A program made the translations under genes and the position numbers. From contig JADJLL010000002.1 of NCBI GenBank assembly GCA_016710095.1, positions 156,763 through 220,762 on the forward strand: a stretch of 64,000 bases of DNA, in the 5' to 3' direction. The notes under the pieces are model-generated. The model worked only from the letters and a program-made list of their open reading frames with translations. It did no database searches and had not been told where the DNA came from. Positions 35,321-43,502 of this stretch are shown here, piece after piece; position 1 is the stretch's first letter; each line of letters opens with the position of its first letter. Source of the DNA: Candidatus Eiseniibacteriota bacterium (lineage in GTDB: Bacteria; Eisenbacteria; RBG-16-71-46).

Positions 35321-36520
35321 TCAGCCCAGGAACTCCGTGTGGAGCGCGCGCACGGCGGCCTCGCATTCGGCCGCTTCGACCCGGAAGACGAGCGCCGCGG
35401 GCGTGGCGCGCAGCGCCAGCATGCCCAGGCCGGCCTTCTCGAGCGCCCGTTCGCCGCGTGCGCCTTCGGCCGCGCCGAGCCCGAGCCCGACCAGCGAGAC
35501 GAACGCCGCGTCGTGCTGGAGCGTGAGCGACCACTCGCCGCCGGGGCCGCGCAGGTCGCGGAACTGCTTCTGCAGCGCCTCGGCGTCCTCGCGCGGTCCG
35601 GTCCACACGAGCGCGCCGTGCGCCTCGGTGAGCTTCTCGTGCGCGACGAGCTGCAGCGCGGGGAAGGCCTCGGCGACGGCTTCGAGGATGCCACGCGCCT
35701 CGCCGCGTCCGCCGGACGTGCCCTCGGCGATCACCACGGTGACGTCCTTCTGGTGGGCGACGGCTTCGACACGGGGAGCTTCCACGCCTTCCTCCACGAT
35801 GCGGGTGCCGCTCGCGTCGGTGAACGACGAGCGCACCGTGAGCGGCACGCGTTCGCGCGCCGCGAGGTCCACGCACCGCGCGTGCAGCACGCGCCCGCCG
35901 AGATGGGCGAGCGCCGAGCAGGCGCGGAACGACAACTGCGGAATGATGCGCGCGGAGGGAACCACGCGCGGGTCGGCGGTGAACACGCCGTCCACGTCGG
36001 TGTAGATCTCGCACGGCGCGCGGTCGAGCGCCGCGGCGAGCGCGACGGCCGTCGTGTCCGAACCGCCGCGGCCGAGCGTCGTGATTTCCTTGGTCACCGG
36101 GCTCACGCCCTGGAAGCCCGCGACGATCACGACGCGGCCCGCCTGCAGCGCCGCGCGGATGCGTTCGGGCCGGATCGCCACGATGCGCGCGTTCGAGTGC
36201 GCGTCGTCCGTGAGGATGCCGCTCTGCGAGCCCGTGAAGGAGATCGCCTCGACGCCGAGATCGTGCAGCGCCATCGCGAGCAGCGCCATGGACACGCGCT
36301 CGCCGGTGGTGAGCAGCATGTCCATCTCGCGGCGGTTCGGAACGGGCGAGACCTGTCGCGCGAGCGCGATGAGTTCGTCGGTCGTGTGCCCCATGGCCGA
36401 AACGACGACGACCATGTCGTGCCCCGCGGCGCGCGCGTCGGCGATCCGGCGCGCGACGGCGCGAATGCGCTCGGGGCCGTTGACCGAAGTGCCGCCGTAC
36501 TTGTGCACGAGAGTGGACAT
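35321..36520 (-). CDS. lysC: Aspartate kinase
   Basis: 399 residues. It phosphorylates aspartate, the first step toward lysine, threonine, methionine and diaminopimelate. VHKYGGTSVNGPERI is the nucleotide-binding start. TTLGRGGSDTTAVALAAAL and EIYTDVDGVFTADPR are the kinase signatures. Two ACT domains follow from about residue 260, so feedback control by amino acids is expected. The ATG at 36520 precedes the conserved start by 5 residues. A 162-nt gap separates it from the TPR-GT9 gene. Confidence 0.93.
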   Translation of the reverse strand: MSTLVHKYGGTSVNGPERIRAVARRIADARAAGHDMVVVVSAMGHTTDELIALARQVSPVPNRREMDMLLTTGERVSMALLAMALHDLGVEAISFTGSQSGILTDDAHSNARIVAIRPERIRAALQAGRVVIVAGFQGVSPVTKEITTLGRGGSDTTAVALAAALDRAPCEIYTDVDGVFTADPRVVPSARIIPQLSFRACSALAHLGGRVLHARCVDLAARERVPLTVRSSFTDASGTRIVEEGVEAPRVEAVAHQKDVTVVIAEGTSGGRGEARGILEAVAEAFPALQLVAHEKLTEAHGALVWTGPREDAEALQKQFRDLRGPGGEWSLTLQHDAAFVSLVGLGLGAAEGARGERALEKAGLGMLALRATPAALVFRVEAAECEAAVRALHTEFLG

Positions 36521-36639
36521 GGGCGTATTTGTACCCGCGATGCGGCCGACATGCACGCTCGTGACCGTCGGCGGGCCGCCCGCGGGGCGCCCGGTGGGGG
36601 GGCGCGCGACGGTTTCACCGACTCCGGACGAGCGCACAC

Positions 36640-36668
36640 TTGACGGCCCGCCATCCGATTCGTATATT
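36640..36668 (+). promoter_or_regulatory. Sigma-70 promoter of the tRNA-Gly gene
   Basis: TTGACG and TATATT are separated by exactly 17 nt. The tRNA begins 17 nt after the -10 box, which leaves a short leader. This is the best housekeeping promoter in the window. Confidence 0.8.
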
Positions 36669-36685
36669 CCCCGCCGCTCTTGTTC

Positions 36686-36762
36686 GCGGAAGTAGCTCAG
36701 CCCGGTAGAGCACAACCTTGCCAAGGTTGGGGTCGGGGGTTCGAATCCCCTCTTCCGCTCCA
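36686..36762 (+). tRNA. tRNA-Gly (anticodon GCC)
   Basis: 77 nt including an encoded CCA. The acceptor stem GCGGAAG pairs with CTTCCGC. The D arm, the anticodon arm CAACC-TTGCCAA-GGTTG with anticodon GCC, and the T arm with GGTTCGAATCC are all intact. It lies between the divergent lysC gene and folE. Confidence 0.97.
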
Positions 36763-36835
36763 TGTCGCGGGGCCGGCTGGCAACAGCCGGCCCCGTTGAT
36801 TTTTTTTCCGCCTTTCCGGCCGCCCCGGAGTCGCC

Positions 36836-37415
36836 ATGAGCGCACCTGTACCCGGCAGCGATACGGCCGCCGTCCAGAAGGCCGTCGCCGAGCTGATCCG
36901 CGCGCTCGGCCTCGATGCCGCCTCCGAGCCCGAGCTGGGCGAGACGCCCGCCCGCGTGGCCGACCTGTACCGCGAGATCTTCGGCGGCTTCGACCCGGCC
37001 CAGTCCCCGGACGTCGCCACGTTCCCGCACGACGGCCAGGGCGACATCGTCCTCGTGCGCGACATCCCGTTCCATTCGCTGTGCGTGCACCACTTCGTGC
37101 CCTTCTTCGGCCGCGCGCTCATCGCGTACCTGCCGGGCGACGAACTGCTCGGCATCAGCGCGATGGCCCGCCTGCTCGACACCTACGCGCGCCGGCCGCA
37201 GCTGCAGGAGCGCATCGGGCAGCAGATCGCCGATCACATCGAACGCGTCGCGAAGCCGCGCGGCGTCGCCGTGATCCTCGAAGCGCGTCACCTGTGCATG
37301 GAGATGCGCGGCATCCGCCGGGTACGGCATGGTCGAGACCCGGACCGTGCGCGGCGCACTCGACGATCCTCGCTGGGCGCAGACGCTGCAGTTCGCGCCG
37401 GCGCGGGAGCGCTAG
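36836..37415 (+). CDS. folE: GTP cyclohydrolase I (frameshifted near the C-terminus)
   Basis: About 192 residues after repair. It converts GTP to dihydroneopterin triphosphate for folate or queuosine-type synthesis. IPFHSLCVHHFVPFFGRALIAYLPGD holds the zinc Cys and His. ARHLCMEMRGIRR holds the second zinc Cys. A third G at 37320-37322 shifts the frame after GIRR. The correct continuation, YGMVETRTVRGAL to FAPARER, ends at 37415. The ATG at 36836 follows the tRNA by 73 nt. The next gene starts 13 nt after its true stop, so the two are likely co-transcribed. Confidence 0.88.
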
Positions 37416-37428
37416 GGAGCCAGCCACC

Positions 37429-38343
37429 GTGAGCGTCGAACTGCTGGTCGTCGGCGCCGGACCCGCGGGAGTGTCCGCGGCGTTGTGGGCGAAGGCGCTC
37501 GAACTCGACGTGCTGCTCCTCGACGGCGCGGACGTGCCGGGCGGACAGCTGCACTCGGTGCACTTCCATCCGCAGGACGTCCCCGGGTTCGAGCAGGGCG
37601 ACGGTCCCGCGCTCGCCGCGGCCTACGCGCGCCAGCTCGCCGCGGCGAGCGTGCCGCTGCGCACGGCCAGCCCGGCCGAATCGCTCGACGCGGCCGAGGG
37701 GCGCAATCCCGTCGTGACGCTGCGTGGCGGCGAGTCGATCGAAGCGCGCGCGGTGCTCGTCGCGAGCGTCGTGCGCCGCCGCCGGCTCGAAGTGCCGGGC
37801 GAACGCGAGTTCGACGGGCGAGGAGTGTCGTTTTCGGCGACGCGCGACCGCGACCAGCTCGCCGGTCGCGAGGTCGTGATCGTCGGCGGAGGGGACGCCG
37901 CGTTCGAGAATGCGCTGCTGCTCGCGCAGACCGGTTCGCGCGTGACGCTCGTCGTGCGCGGCGAGCCGCGGGCGCGGGCCGAGTTCCGCTCGCGTGCGAG
38001 CGCGGCGGGCATCCCCGTGCTCGACCACACGCGCGTGCTCGAGGTGAAGGGCGACACGCGCGCGCGCGTCATGCGCGTGAGCGGGCCCGGCGGCGAACGC
38101 GAGCTGGCCGCGGAGGGGTTCGTCATCAAGGTCGGCGTGGTGCCGAACAGCGAGTGGTGCCGCGGGCCGGTCCGCTGCGACGCGGACGGCTTCGTCGCGG
38201 TGGACGAGCGGCTCGCGACGAGCGCCCCCGCGGTGTGGGCGGCGGGTGACATCACGCGGCCGACGCCCCCGAGCATCCCGGTCGCGATCGGCCAGGGCGC
38301 CCAGGCGATCGCCATGATCCGCGCGGCCTTGCGGGGACGCTGA
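37429..38343 (+). CDS. Thioredoxin-reductase-like FAD oxidoreductase lacking the CxxC site
   Basis: 304 residues of the class II pyridine-nucleotide oxidoreductase fold. VVGAGPAGVSAALWAKAL binds FAD, VVIVGGGDAAFENALLLAQTG binds NAD(P)H, and VWAAGDITRP is the second FAD contact. In thioredoxin reductase a CATC follows GRGVS. Here GRGVSFSATRD has Ser and Arg in the two Cys positions, so dithiol chemistry is not possible at that site. It may be a ferredoxin/flavodoxin reductase-like or other flavin enzyme. The GTG start is 13 nt after folE. Confidence 0.78.
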   Translation: MSVELLVVGAGPAGVSAALWAKALELDVLLLDGADVPGGQLHSVHFHPQDVPGFEQGDGPALAAAYARQLAAASVPLRTASPAESLDAAEGRNPVVTLRGGESIEARAVLVASVVRRRRLEVPGEREFDGRGVSFSATRDRDQLAGREVVIVGGGDAAFENALLLAQTGSRVTLVVRGEPRARAEFRSRASAAGIPVLDHTRVLEVKGDTRARVMRVSGPGGERELAAEGFVIKVGVVPNSEWCRGPVRCDADGFVAVDERLATSAPAVWAAGDITRPTPPSIPVAIGQGAQAIAMIRAALRGR

Positions 38344-38358
38344 AGGCCCATACGCGTC

Positions 38359-38387
38359 CTCAAGCCCGGCTCCGACCGGGCCGAAAA
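38359..38387 (+). promoter_or_regulatory. Sigma-28 (FliA)-like promoter
   Basis: CTCAAG, 16 nt, CCGAAAA, 60 nt upstream of the membrane-protein gene at 38448. It matches the flgM promoter pattern (CTCAAG-N16-CCGATAA) at 12 of 13 defined positions. The spacer itself contains GCCCGG/CCGGGC, a 6-bp inverted repeat. Confidence 0.6.
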
Positions 38388-38447
38388 CCCCGGAAACTCC
38401 CTCGCCTCCCCCGGGGCTTGGGATCAGGCTTCCTTTCCGGGAGATGG

Positions 38448-39464
38448 ATGGCTCCTCAGCCTGTCATCGCCGGCTTCCCCCCCGAGGCCGAGCAGCACAC
38501 GCAGGTGGTGCGCACCTCGTTCTGGTGCGCCACTGCCGTGGTGCTTGCCGTTGCGCTCGACGCGCTGGGCCACGAGTGGAGCCTCTTCGGCGTTCGCGTG
38601 CAGTGGCTCGAGGTCGCGGCTCTCGGCTGTCTCGGGGGCGCCGCGGCGATCCCCGGTGTCTTTCGCGATCGCCGCGCATGGCACACGCCGCTCGACGGAC
38701 GCGTGCTCGGCGGGATGCTCGTCGCGGCGGTGCAGCTCGTGCCCGTCGATGGCGCGCAGGGCCCGGCGTTCCCGCTGCGGCAGGTGCTCGCGTGCGCGGC
38801 GATCTACTACGGCATGGCCGCGCAGGCGCGGCGCCACCCGGAAGCGGTCGAACGCCTGTGGGATGCGTTCGCGCTCGCCGGCGTGATCGCGAGCGCGCAC
38901 GCGCTGCTCGCCGTGACCAGCGGACTCGGCGCGCTGCGCGAGTCGTCGGCGGCCGCGGACGCCGGGTGGGGCGCGCGCGCGGGACTCTTCAAGTCGCTCC
39001 TCTTCCTGACCGTGCTGTTCGTCGCGCGCGCATTCGAGTCTCGCGCGGCGCGGGGCTGGAGCGCGCTCTCGATCCTCGGCGTGATCGCGCTGGGATTGCT
39101 CGGCGCCGCCGGAGGCAGCGGCCTCGGTTCCTCGGCCCTCGCCCGGCTCGACGATCCGCTGCATTTTTCCAGCATCGTGGTGCTCATGCTCGTGCTCTCC
39201 GGACTGGTCAAGTGCGCGTGGGACCTGCGCCGGGCCCGGCCCGAACAGGCCGCACGCTGGCGCGGGGCGGGCGCCGCGGTGCTCGCGCTGGGCGTGATCG
39301 CGGTGTTCGGCGGAGCGTCCGGTGGGGAAGGCCTGCGCGCCCTGGGCACGCTGTTGGCGGCCCTGCTGGTGGCCGCGCCCGAAACCCCGGCGATCGCCCG
39401 CCCGGAGCGTCCGGACGCGCCGGAGCCTCCGGGGGAGCCGATGCCGTACTCGAAGGCCGCCTGA
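38448..39464 (+). CDS. Unknown polytopic membrane protein
   Basis: 338 residues with about seven to nine hydrophobic segments between residues 25 and 310 and a soluble Pro-rich tail (PERPDAPEPPGEP). I do not recognise a family. The overall pattern recalls O-antigen ligase-type or generic 10-TM proteins but lacks their loop motifs. GGGAG lies 5 nt before the ATG at 38448. A longer TTG start at 38418 is less likely. A FliA-like promoter sits just upstream, and a second one follows before the STAS gene, hinting at a motility-linked role. Confidence 0.65.
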   Translation: MAPQPVIAGFPPEAEQHTQVVRTSFWCATAVVLAVALDALGHEWSLFGVRVQWLEVAALGCLGGAAAIPGVFRDRRAWHTPLDGRVLGGMLVAAVQLVPVDGAQGPAFPLRQVLACAAIYYGMAAQARRHPEAVERLWDAFALAGVIASAHALLAVTSGLGALRESSAAADAGWGARAGLFKSLLFLTVLFVARAFESRAARGWSALSILGVIALGLLGAAGGSGLGSSALARLDDPLHFSSIVVLMLVLSGLVKCAWDLRRARPEQAARWRGAGAAVLALGVIAVFGGASGGEGLRALGTLLAALLVAAPETPAIARPERPDAPEPPGEPMPYSKAA

Positions 39465-39501
39465 GCGGGAAGCACGGAATCACGGGAAGTTCGGCCGGGC
39501 T

Positions 39502-39530
39502 CTCAAGCCGGAGGGCCGAGCGTCCGAGAC
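39502..39530 (+). promoter_or_regulatory. Sigma-28 (FliA)-like promoter before the STAS gene
   Basis: CTCAAG, 16 nt, CCGAGAC, with the start codon about 70 nt downstream. The -35 half and spacing match the flgM promoter. The -10 half differs at two positions. Confidence 0.5.
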
Positions 39531-39599
39531 CTTGAACATCGCAACGAACGGGCGCGCGAGCGCCGGGTGTGACCGGAACCGTCCGAGGGGGGACACGTG

Positions 39600-39956
39600 A
39601 TGCAGATGGAAGATCGCGTCGAAGAGGGCGTGCTCGTCGTGAAACCGCTCGAGCAGGCGCTCGACGCCTACGCGGCGTCGCCGTTCCGCGAGCGCATGGC
39701 GGAGTTCGTGGCGCAGGGATCGCGCCAAATCGTGCTCGACCTGAGCCACGTGAACTTCCTCGACAGCACCGGGCTCGGCGCCATCGTCTCGAGTCTCAAG
39801 CGGCTCGAAGGCAACGGCGTCATGGTGATCTGCAACGCGGGTGAAATGGTGACGGACGTGTTCCGCCTCACGCGCATGGACCGCGTCTTCCCGATCACGG
39901 CGACGGTCGAGGAGGCCATCACCGTGGCCAAGGAACGGATGAAGAAGGCCGCCTAG
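39600..39956 (+). CDS. STAS-domain anti-sigma factor antagonist
   Basis: 118 residues, a single STAS domain. LDLSHVNFLDSTGLGAIVSSLKRL contains the phosphorylatable Ser of SpoIIAA/RsbV proteins. The unphosphorylated form binds the kinase (here the gene at 40057-40515) and frees its target sigma factor. Phosphatase 40512-41702 would reset it. A GTG 3 nt upstream of the ATG is possible. GAGGGGGGA precedes both. It faces the kinase gene across a strong terminator. Confidence 0.88.
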   Translation: MQMEDRVEEGVLVVKPLEQALDAYAASPFRERMAEFVAQGSRQIVLDLSHVNFLDSTGLGAIVSSLKRLEGNGVMVICNAGEMVTDVFRLTRMDRVFPITATVEEAITVAKERMKKAA

Positions 39957-40004
39957 GCCGTCTCGCCCACGAGCACGCGGCCCGCGGCCGCGAGCGGCAA
40001 ACGA

Positions 40005-40038
40005 GAAGCCCCGCGACGCTCACGCTTCGCGGGGCTTC
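40005..40038. terminator. Bidirectional terminator hairpin
   Basis: A perfect 12-bp stem, GAAGCCCCGCGA with TCGCGGGGCTTC and a 10-nt loop, between the converging STAS and kinase genes. There are no long T-runs. Strength comes from the GC stem. Confidence 0.75.
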
Positions 40039-40056
40039 GTGCGTTCGGTGCGGCGC

Positions 40057-40515
40057 TCAGGCGGCTTCGGCGATCCGGTGCGTCATCACGAGCACGTTGC
40101 GCCCGTCGCGGCTCTGGTACTCGACCGTGTCCATCACGCTGTGAATCAGGTAGAGCCCCATGCCGCCCTCGGGCAGGTTCGCGAGGTCGGCCGGATCGAA
40201 GTCGAGCACCGGCGTGCCGTGCGGTGGCATGGGCGTGCCTTCGTCGGCCACCTCGAGCGCCAGGCGGTCGCCGTCGACCGTGACGGTCACCTCGACCGTG
40301 TGGCCGGGCTCGCCGTGATAGGCGTGCCGCACGACGTTGTTCACGGCCTCGACCATCGCCAGTTCCACGCGCGCGCAGTCGCGCCCGGGAAGCCCGGCTG
40401 CGCCGCAGAGCCCGCGCACCGCGCGCGCGAGCAGCTCGACGTTGCCGAGCCGGCTGTCCGTCGAGAACGTGAACGCGCGGGGGGCGTTCGAGTCCTTCGG
40501 CAGCTGCACGTTCAT
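40057..40515 (-). CDS. RsbW-like anti-sigma factor kinase
   Basis: A 152-residue HATPase_c protein. RVELAMVEAVNNVVRHAY is the N-box, LEVADEGTPMP the G1-like box, and LPEGGMGLYLIHSVMD the G2 box. It would phosphorylate the STAS protein and bind a sigma factor or another target. Its ATG overlaps the stop of the REC-PP2C gene, so the pair is translated together. No matching sigma factor gene lies nearby. Confidence 0.85.
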   Translation of the reverse strand: MNVQLPKDSNAPRAFTFSTDSRLGNVELLARAVRGLCGAAGLPGRDCARVELAMVEAVNNVVRHAYHGEPGHTVEVTVTVDGDRLALEVADEGTPMPPHGTPVLDFDPADLANLPEGGMGLYLIHSVMDTVEYQSRDGRNVLVMTHRIAEAA

Positions 40516-41702
40516 GCCGCCCTCCGCTCGAGTGCGAGCAGCGTCACGTCGTCCTCGAACTCGTGCGCCTGGCGCCAGTGCCGCAGCGCCGACTCGATGC
40601 CCTCGACCGCGGCCTCGATCGGTTTCTCGCGCCCCTCGCGCACGCAGTCCTCGAGCCGCTCGAGCTTGAACTGCTCGCGGCCGGGATTGGCGCACTCGGT
40701 GACGCCGTCGGAATAGAGGAACAGCCGGTCCCCGGGAGCGAAGGGGAACTCGGCCTCTTCGTAGTCGAGCCCCGGCAGCATGCCGACCGGGAAGCCGGAA
40801 TCGCCCGTGCGCAGGATCTGCGTGCCGTGCTGCAGCAGCGGAGTCGGATGCCCCGCCTGCGCGATCCGCACCACGTTGCGGCGCGCGTCGGCGATGCCGT
40901 AGATCATCGTGAAGTACTTGAGCGCGTCGCTGTCGTCCTGGAAGCGCGCGTTCAGCTCGCGCAGCACGTCCGCGGGCGGCGTCAGCTCCCAGCCGCGCTC
41001 GTTGTCGGCGGCGCGCTTCACGAGCCCGTCCGGTGCGAGCGACGGCGCGAGCAGCTTGCTGAGCGTGAACGAGAGCATGGCCGAGGGCACGCCGTGCCCC
41101 GCCACGTCGAGCAGGTAGAACGTGCTCGTGTGCTCGTCCACGGGATGCACGTTGAACACGTCGCCCGCGACGAGGCTCGCGGGCAGGAAGCGCCACGCGG
41201 GCTTCAGCGTCGTCACTTCGAGCTCCGGCGCGGGCAGAAGCGCCTTCTGCATGACGGCCGCGGATTCGAGGTCGCGCCGCGCGGCGGCATTCGCCTCGGC
41301 GAGGCGGCGGTTGTGCTCCGCGAGATCGGACTCGAGCTGCAGCACGCGTTCGCCCGCGCGCAGCCGCGCGCGTAGCTCCTCGACCTGGAACGGCTTCACC
41401 ATGAAGTCGTCGGCGCCGGCGTCCATGCCCTCGACGAGCGCGGCGGTGCCGGAACTCGCGGTGAGGAGCAGCACGTACGTGTAGCCGCCGGCGGGCGAGT
41501 GGCGGATGCGGCGCGTGAGTTCGACGCCGTCCACTTCCGGCATCATCCAGTCCGTGATCACCATGCGGAACGGCTCGCGCTGGAGGATGTCCCACGCCTG
41601 CGCGCCGTCGGCCGCCTGAACGACTTCATGCCCCCAGCCCGTGAGCTTGCGGGCGAGGACGAGGCGGTTCACGGGCTCGTCGTCGACGATCAGTATGCGC
41701 AC
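40512..41702 (-). CDS. Response regulator fused to PP2C-type phosphatase (RsbU/SpoIIE family)
   Basis: 396 residues. A receiver domain occupies residues 1-118 with Asp-7/Asp-8, the phospho-acceptor Asp-51 in MVITDWMMPEVDG, and the Lys in FMVKPF. A short coiled coil (about 120-150) leads to the SpoIIE phosphatase domain: LVAGDVFNVHPV, LLDVAGHGVPSAMLS, GDRLFLYSDGVTE and FEDDVTLLAL carry the metal-binding aspartates. It would dephosphorylate the STAS antagonist when phosphorylated by an unknown kinase. A weak FliA-like box lies upstream at 41786-41813. Confidence 0.9.
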   Translation of the reverse strand: MRILIVDDEPVNRLVLARKLTGWGHEVVQAADGAQAWDILQREPFRMVITDWMMPEVDGVELTRRIRHSPAGGYTYVLLLTASSGTAALVEGMDAGADDFMVKPFQVEELRARLRAGERVLQLESDLAEHNRRLAEANAAARRDLESAAVMQKALLPAPELEVTTLKPAWRFLPASLVAGDVFNVHPVDEHTSTFYLLDVAGHGVPSAMLSFTLSKLLAPSLAPDGLVKRAADNERGWELTPPADVLRELNARFQDDSDALKYFTMIYGIADARRNVVRIAQAGHPTPLLQHGTQILRTGDSGFPVGMLPGLDYEEAEFPFAPGDRLFLYSDGVTECANPGREQFKLERLEDCVREGREKPIEAAVEGIESALRHWRQAHEFEDDVTLLALERRAA

Positions 41703-41785
41703 GGTGGCCTTCCGATGGGGACGGACTTGCCGGGCCGGGCCTGCCTTGCGAAGGTGCCGGGCCGGAAGGACTCCTCCCGGGAGAG

Positions 41786-41813
41786 TTTCGGCAGCCGGGG
41801 GGCCGGTCTGAAG
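41786..41813 (-). promoter_or_regulatory. Weak sigma-28-like site before the REC-PP2C gene
   Basis: On the minus strand CTTCAG, 15 nt, GCCGAAA, ending 84 nt before the start. The -35 half deviates from the CTCAAG pattern. Tentative. Confidence 0.25.
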
Positions 41814-41880
41814 ACCGCCCCGTGCAGAGCGCGCCCCCGATGGCCGATGACCCCGGCGGACCTTTCGTCAGGGAGGACGG

Positions 41881-43428
41881 ATGAGCGGCACCCCGCAGTG
41901 GTTCACCCCCGAGGACGAGGTCGTCCTGGCCCGCCGGGGAGTCTCGCTGGACGAGGCGATGCGCCAGCTGCGTACGCTGGCGAACCCGCCCGGCTTCGCC
42001 GTACTGGACCGCCCGTGCACGCCAGGCGACGGCATCGTCGTGCTCGACGACGCGCGGCTCGCCGCGTGCGTCGAGACGCACGCCGAGGCCGCCGCGGCGG
42101 GCCGCGTGACGGCCTTCGTGCCCGCTTCCGGCGCCGCGACGCGCATGTTCAAGGACCTGCTCGCGCTGCTCGCCGAGCCGGGCCCGCTCGCGCCGGAGGA
42201 TGTTCGTTCCGCCGCGGCTGCCGGCAAGCCGGACGCGCGCGCGCTGCTCGCGTGGATCGAAGGGCTGCCGCGCTTCGCGTTCCGCGAGGCGCTCGCCCGC
42301 GCGCTCGCTTCGCGCGGTCTCGATCTCGAGACGCTGCGCGCGCAGGGGCCCTGGCGCCCGTTGCTCGAAGCCGCGCTGAACGAAGACGGGCTCGCGCAGG
42401 CGCAGGCGCCCAAGGCGCTGCTCGAGTTCCATCGCGAAGGTGTCGTCGCGCGCACGGCGTTCGAGGAACAGCTCGCCGAAGGCGCGATGCTCGCGCGCGA
42501 CGGCGAAGGCCGGACGCGCATGCACTTCACCGTGTCGCCCGAGCACCGCGCGCAGTTCGAGGCGCTGCTCGCGCGCGCGCGCGCCGAGCGTGAGCTGCCC
42601 GGAACGCTCACGTTCGAGACCGGCTTCTCCGAACAGCATCCCGCGACCGACACGCTCGCGGGCGATCCCTCGGGCGGGCCGTTCCGCGATCCATCCGGCG
42701 CGCTGCTCTTCCGCCCGGCGGGTCACGGCGCGCTGCTGCGCAATCTCGACGCGCTCCACGCCGATCTCGTCTTCCTCAAGAACATCGACAACGTCGCGAC
42801 GGGACGGCTGCGCGGCGAGACCTCGCGCTGGTCGGCGGCGCTGCTCGGGCTCGCGGCCCAGCTCGGCGCGACCGCGAACGCGCTCGCGGCGCGGCTCGCC
42901 GCCGGCGACGCGGCCGCGACGGCCGAGGCGGCCGCGTTCCTGCGCGACTCGCTCGGCGAGCGTGACGTGCCTTCGGACGCGAGCGCGCTGCGCGCGATGC
43001 TCGAACGCCCCGTGCGCGTGTGCGGCATGGTGCGCAACACGGGCGAGCCCGGCGGCGGACCGTTCTGGGTGCGCGAGCGCGACGGGCGCGTCACGCGCCA
43101 GATCGTCGAGAGCGCGCAGGTGGACGCCGGGTCGGCGGAGCAGTCCGCGATCCTCCAGTCGGCGACGCACTTCAATCCGGTGTTCCTCGCGTGCGCGCTG
43201 CGCGGACCCGGCGGCTCGCCGTACGCACTCGAGGGCTACACCGATCCCGACGCCGTGATCGTCACTCGCAAGTCCGCCTTCGGGCGCGACCTGCTCGCGC
43301 TCGAGCGGCCGGGACTGTGGAACGGCGCGATGGCGCGCTGGAACACGGTGTTCGTCGAGGTGCCGCTCGCGGTGTTCAATCCCGTGAAGACGGTGCTCGA
43401 CCTGCTGAGGCCCGAACACCAGGCCTGA
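41881..43428 (+). CDS. DUF4301 family protein
   Basis: 515 residues. FVPASGAATRMFKDLLALL near residue 85 and the C-terminal SAFGRDLLALERPGLWNGAMARWNTVFVEVP block are typical of DUF4301, known mainly from FCB bacteria and of unknown function. The glycine-rich ASGAATRM loop recalls nucleotide-sugar pyrophosphorylases. GNLQ-type insertions are absent, and the family length is normal. AGGGAGG precedes the ATG. It is divergent from the REC-PP2C gene and ends at a strong terminator. Confidence 0.8.
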   Translation: MSGTPQWFTPEDEVVLARRGVSLDEAMRQLRTLANPPGFAVLDRPCTPGDGIVVLDDARLAACVETHAEAAAAGRVTAFVPASGAATRMFKDLLALLAEPGPLAPEDVRSAAAAGKPDARALLAWIEGLPRFAFREALARALASRGLDLETLRAQGPWRPLLEAALNEDGLAQAQAPKALLEFHREGVVARTAFEEQLAEGAMLARDGEGRTRMHFTVSPEHRAQFEALLARARAERELPGTLTFETGFSEQHPATDTLAGDPSGGPFRDPSGALLFRPAGHGALLRNLDALHADLVFLKNIDNVATGRLRGETSRWSAALLGLAAQLGATANALAARLAAGDAAATAEAAAFLRDSLGERDVPSDASALRAMLERPVRVCGMVRNTGEPGGGPFWVRERDGRVTRQIVESAQVDAGSAEQSAILQSATHFNPVFLACALRGPGGSPYALEGYTDPDAVIVTRKSAFGRDLLALERPGLWNGAMARWNTVFVEVPLAVFNPVKTVLDLLRPEHQA

Positions 43429-43446
43429 GCGTCCGCGCCGAAACGA

Positions 43447-43478
43447 GAAGGGCGCGCACCGTGGGGTGCGCGCCCTTC
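43447..43478. terminator. Bidirectional terminator hairpin
   Basis: A perfect 14-bp stem, GAAGGGCGCGCACC with its complement and a GTGG loop, followed on the plus strand by CGCGTTTTC. It lies between the converging DUF4301 and GH13 genes. Confidence 0.85.
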
Positions 43479-43502
43479 CGCGTTTTCGAAACGTGTCCGG
43501 TA

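Noticed and set aside
37315..37432. folE read through to 37432 with an altered tail
   Set aside because: The tail is not FolE-like. Removing one G at 37320-37322 gives the family C-terminus and a stop at 37415.
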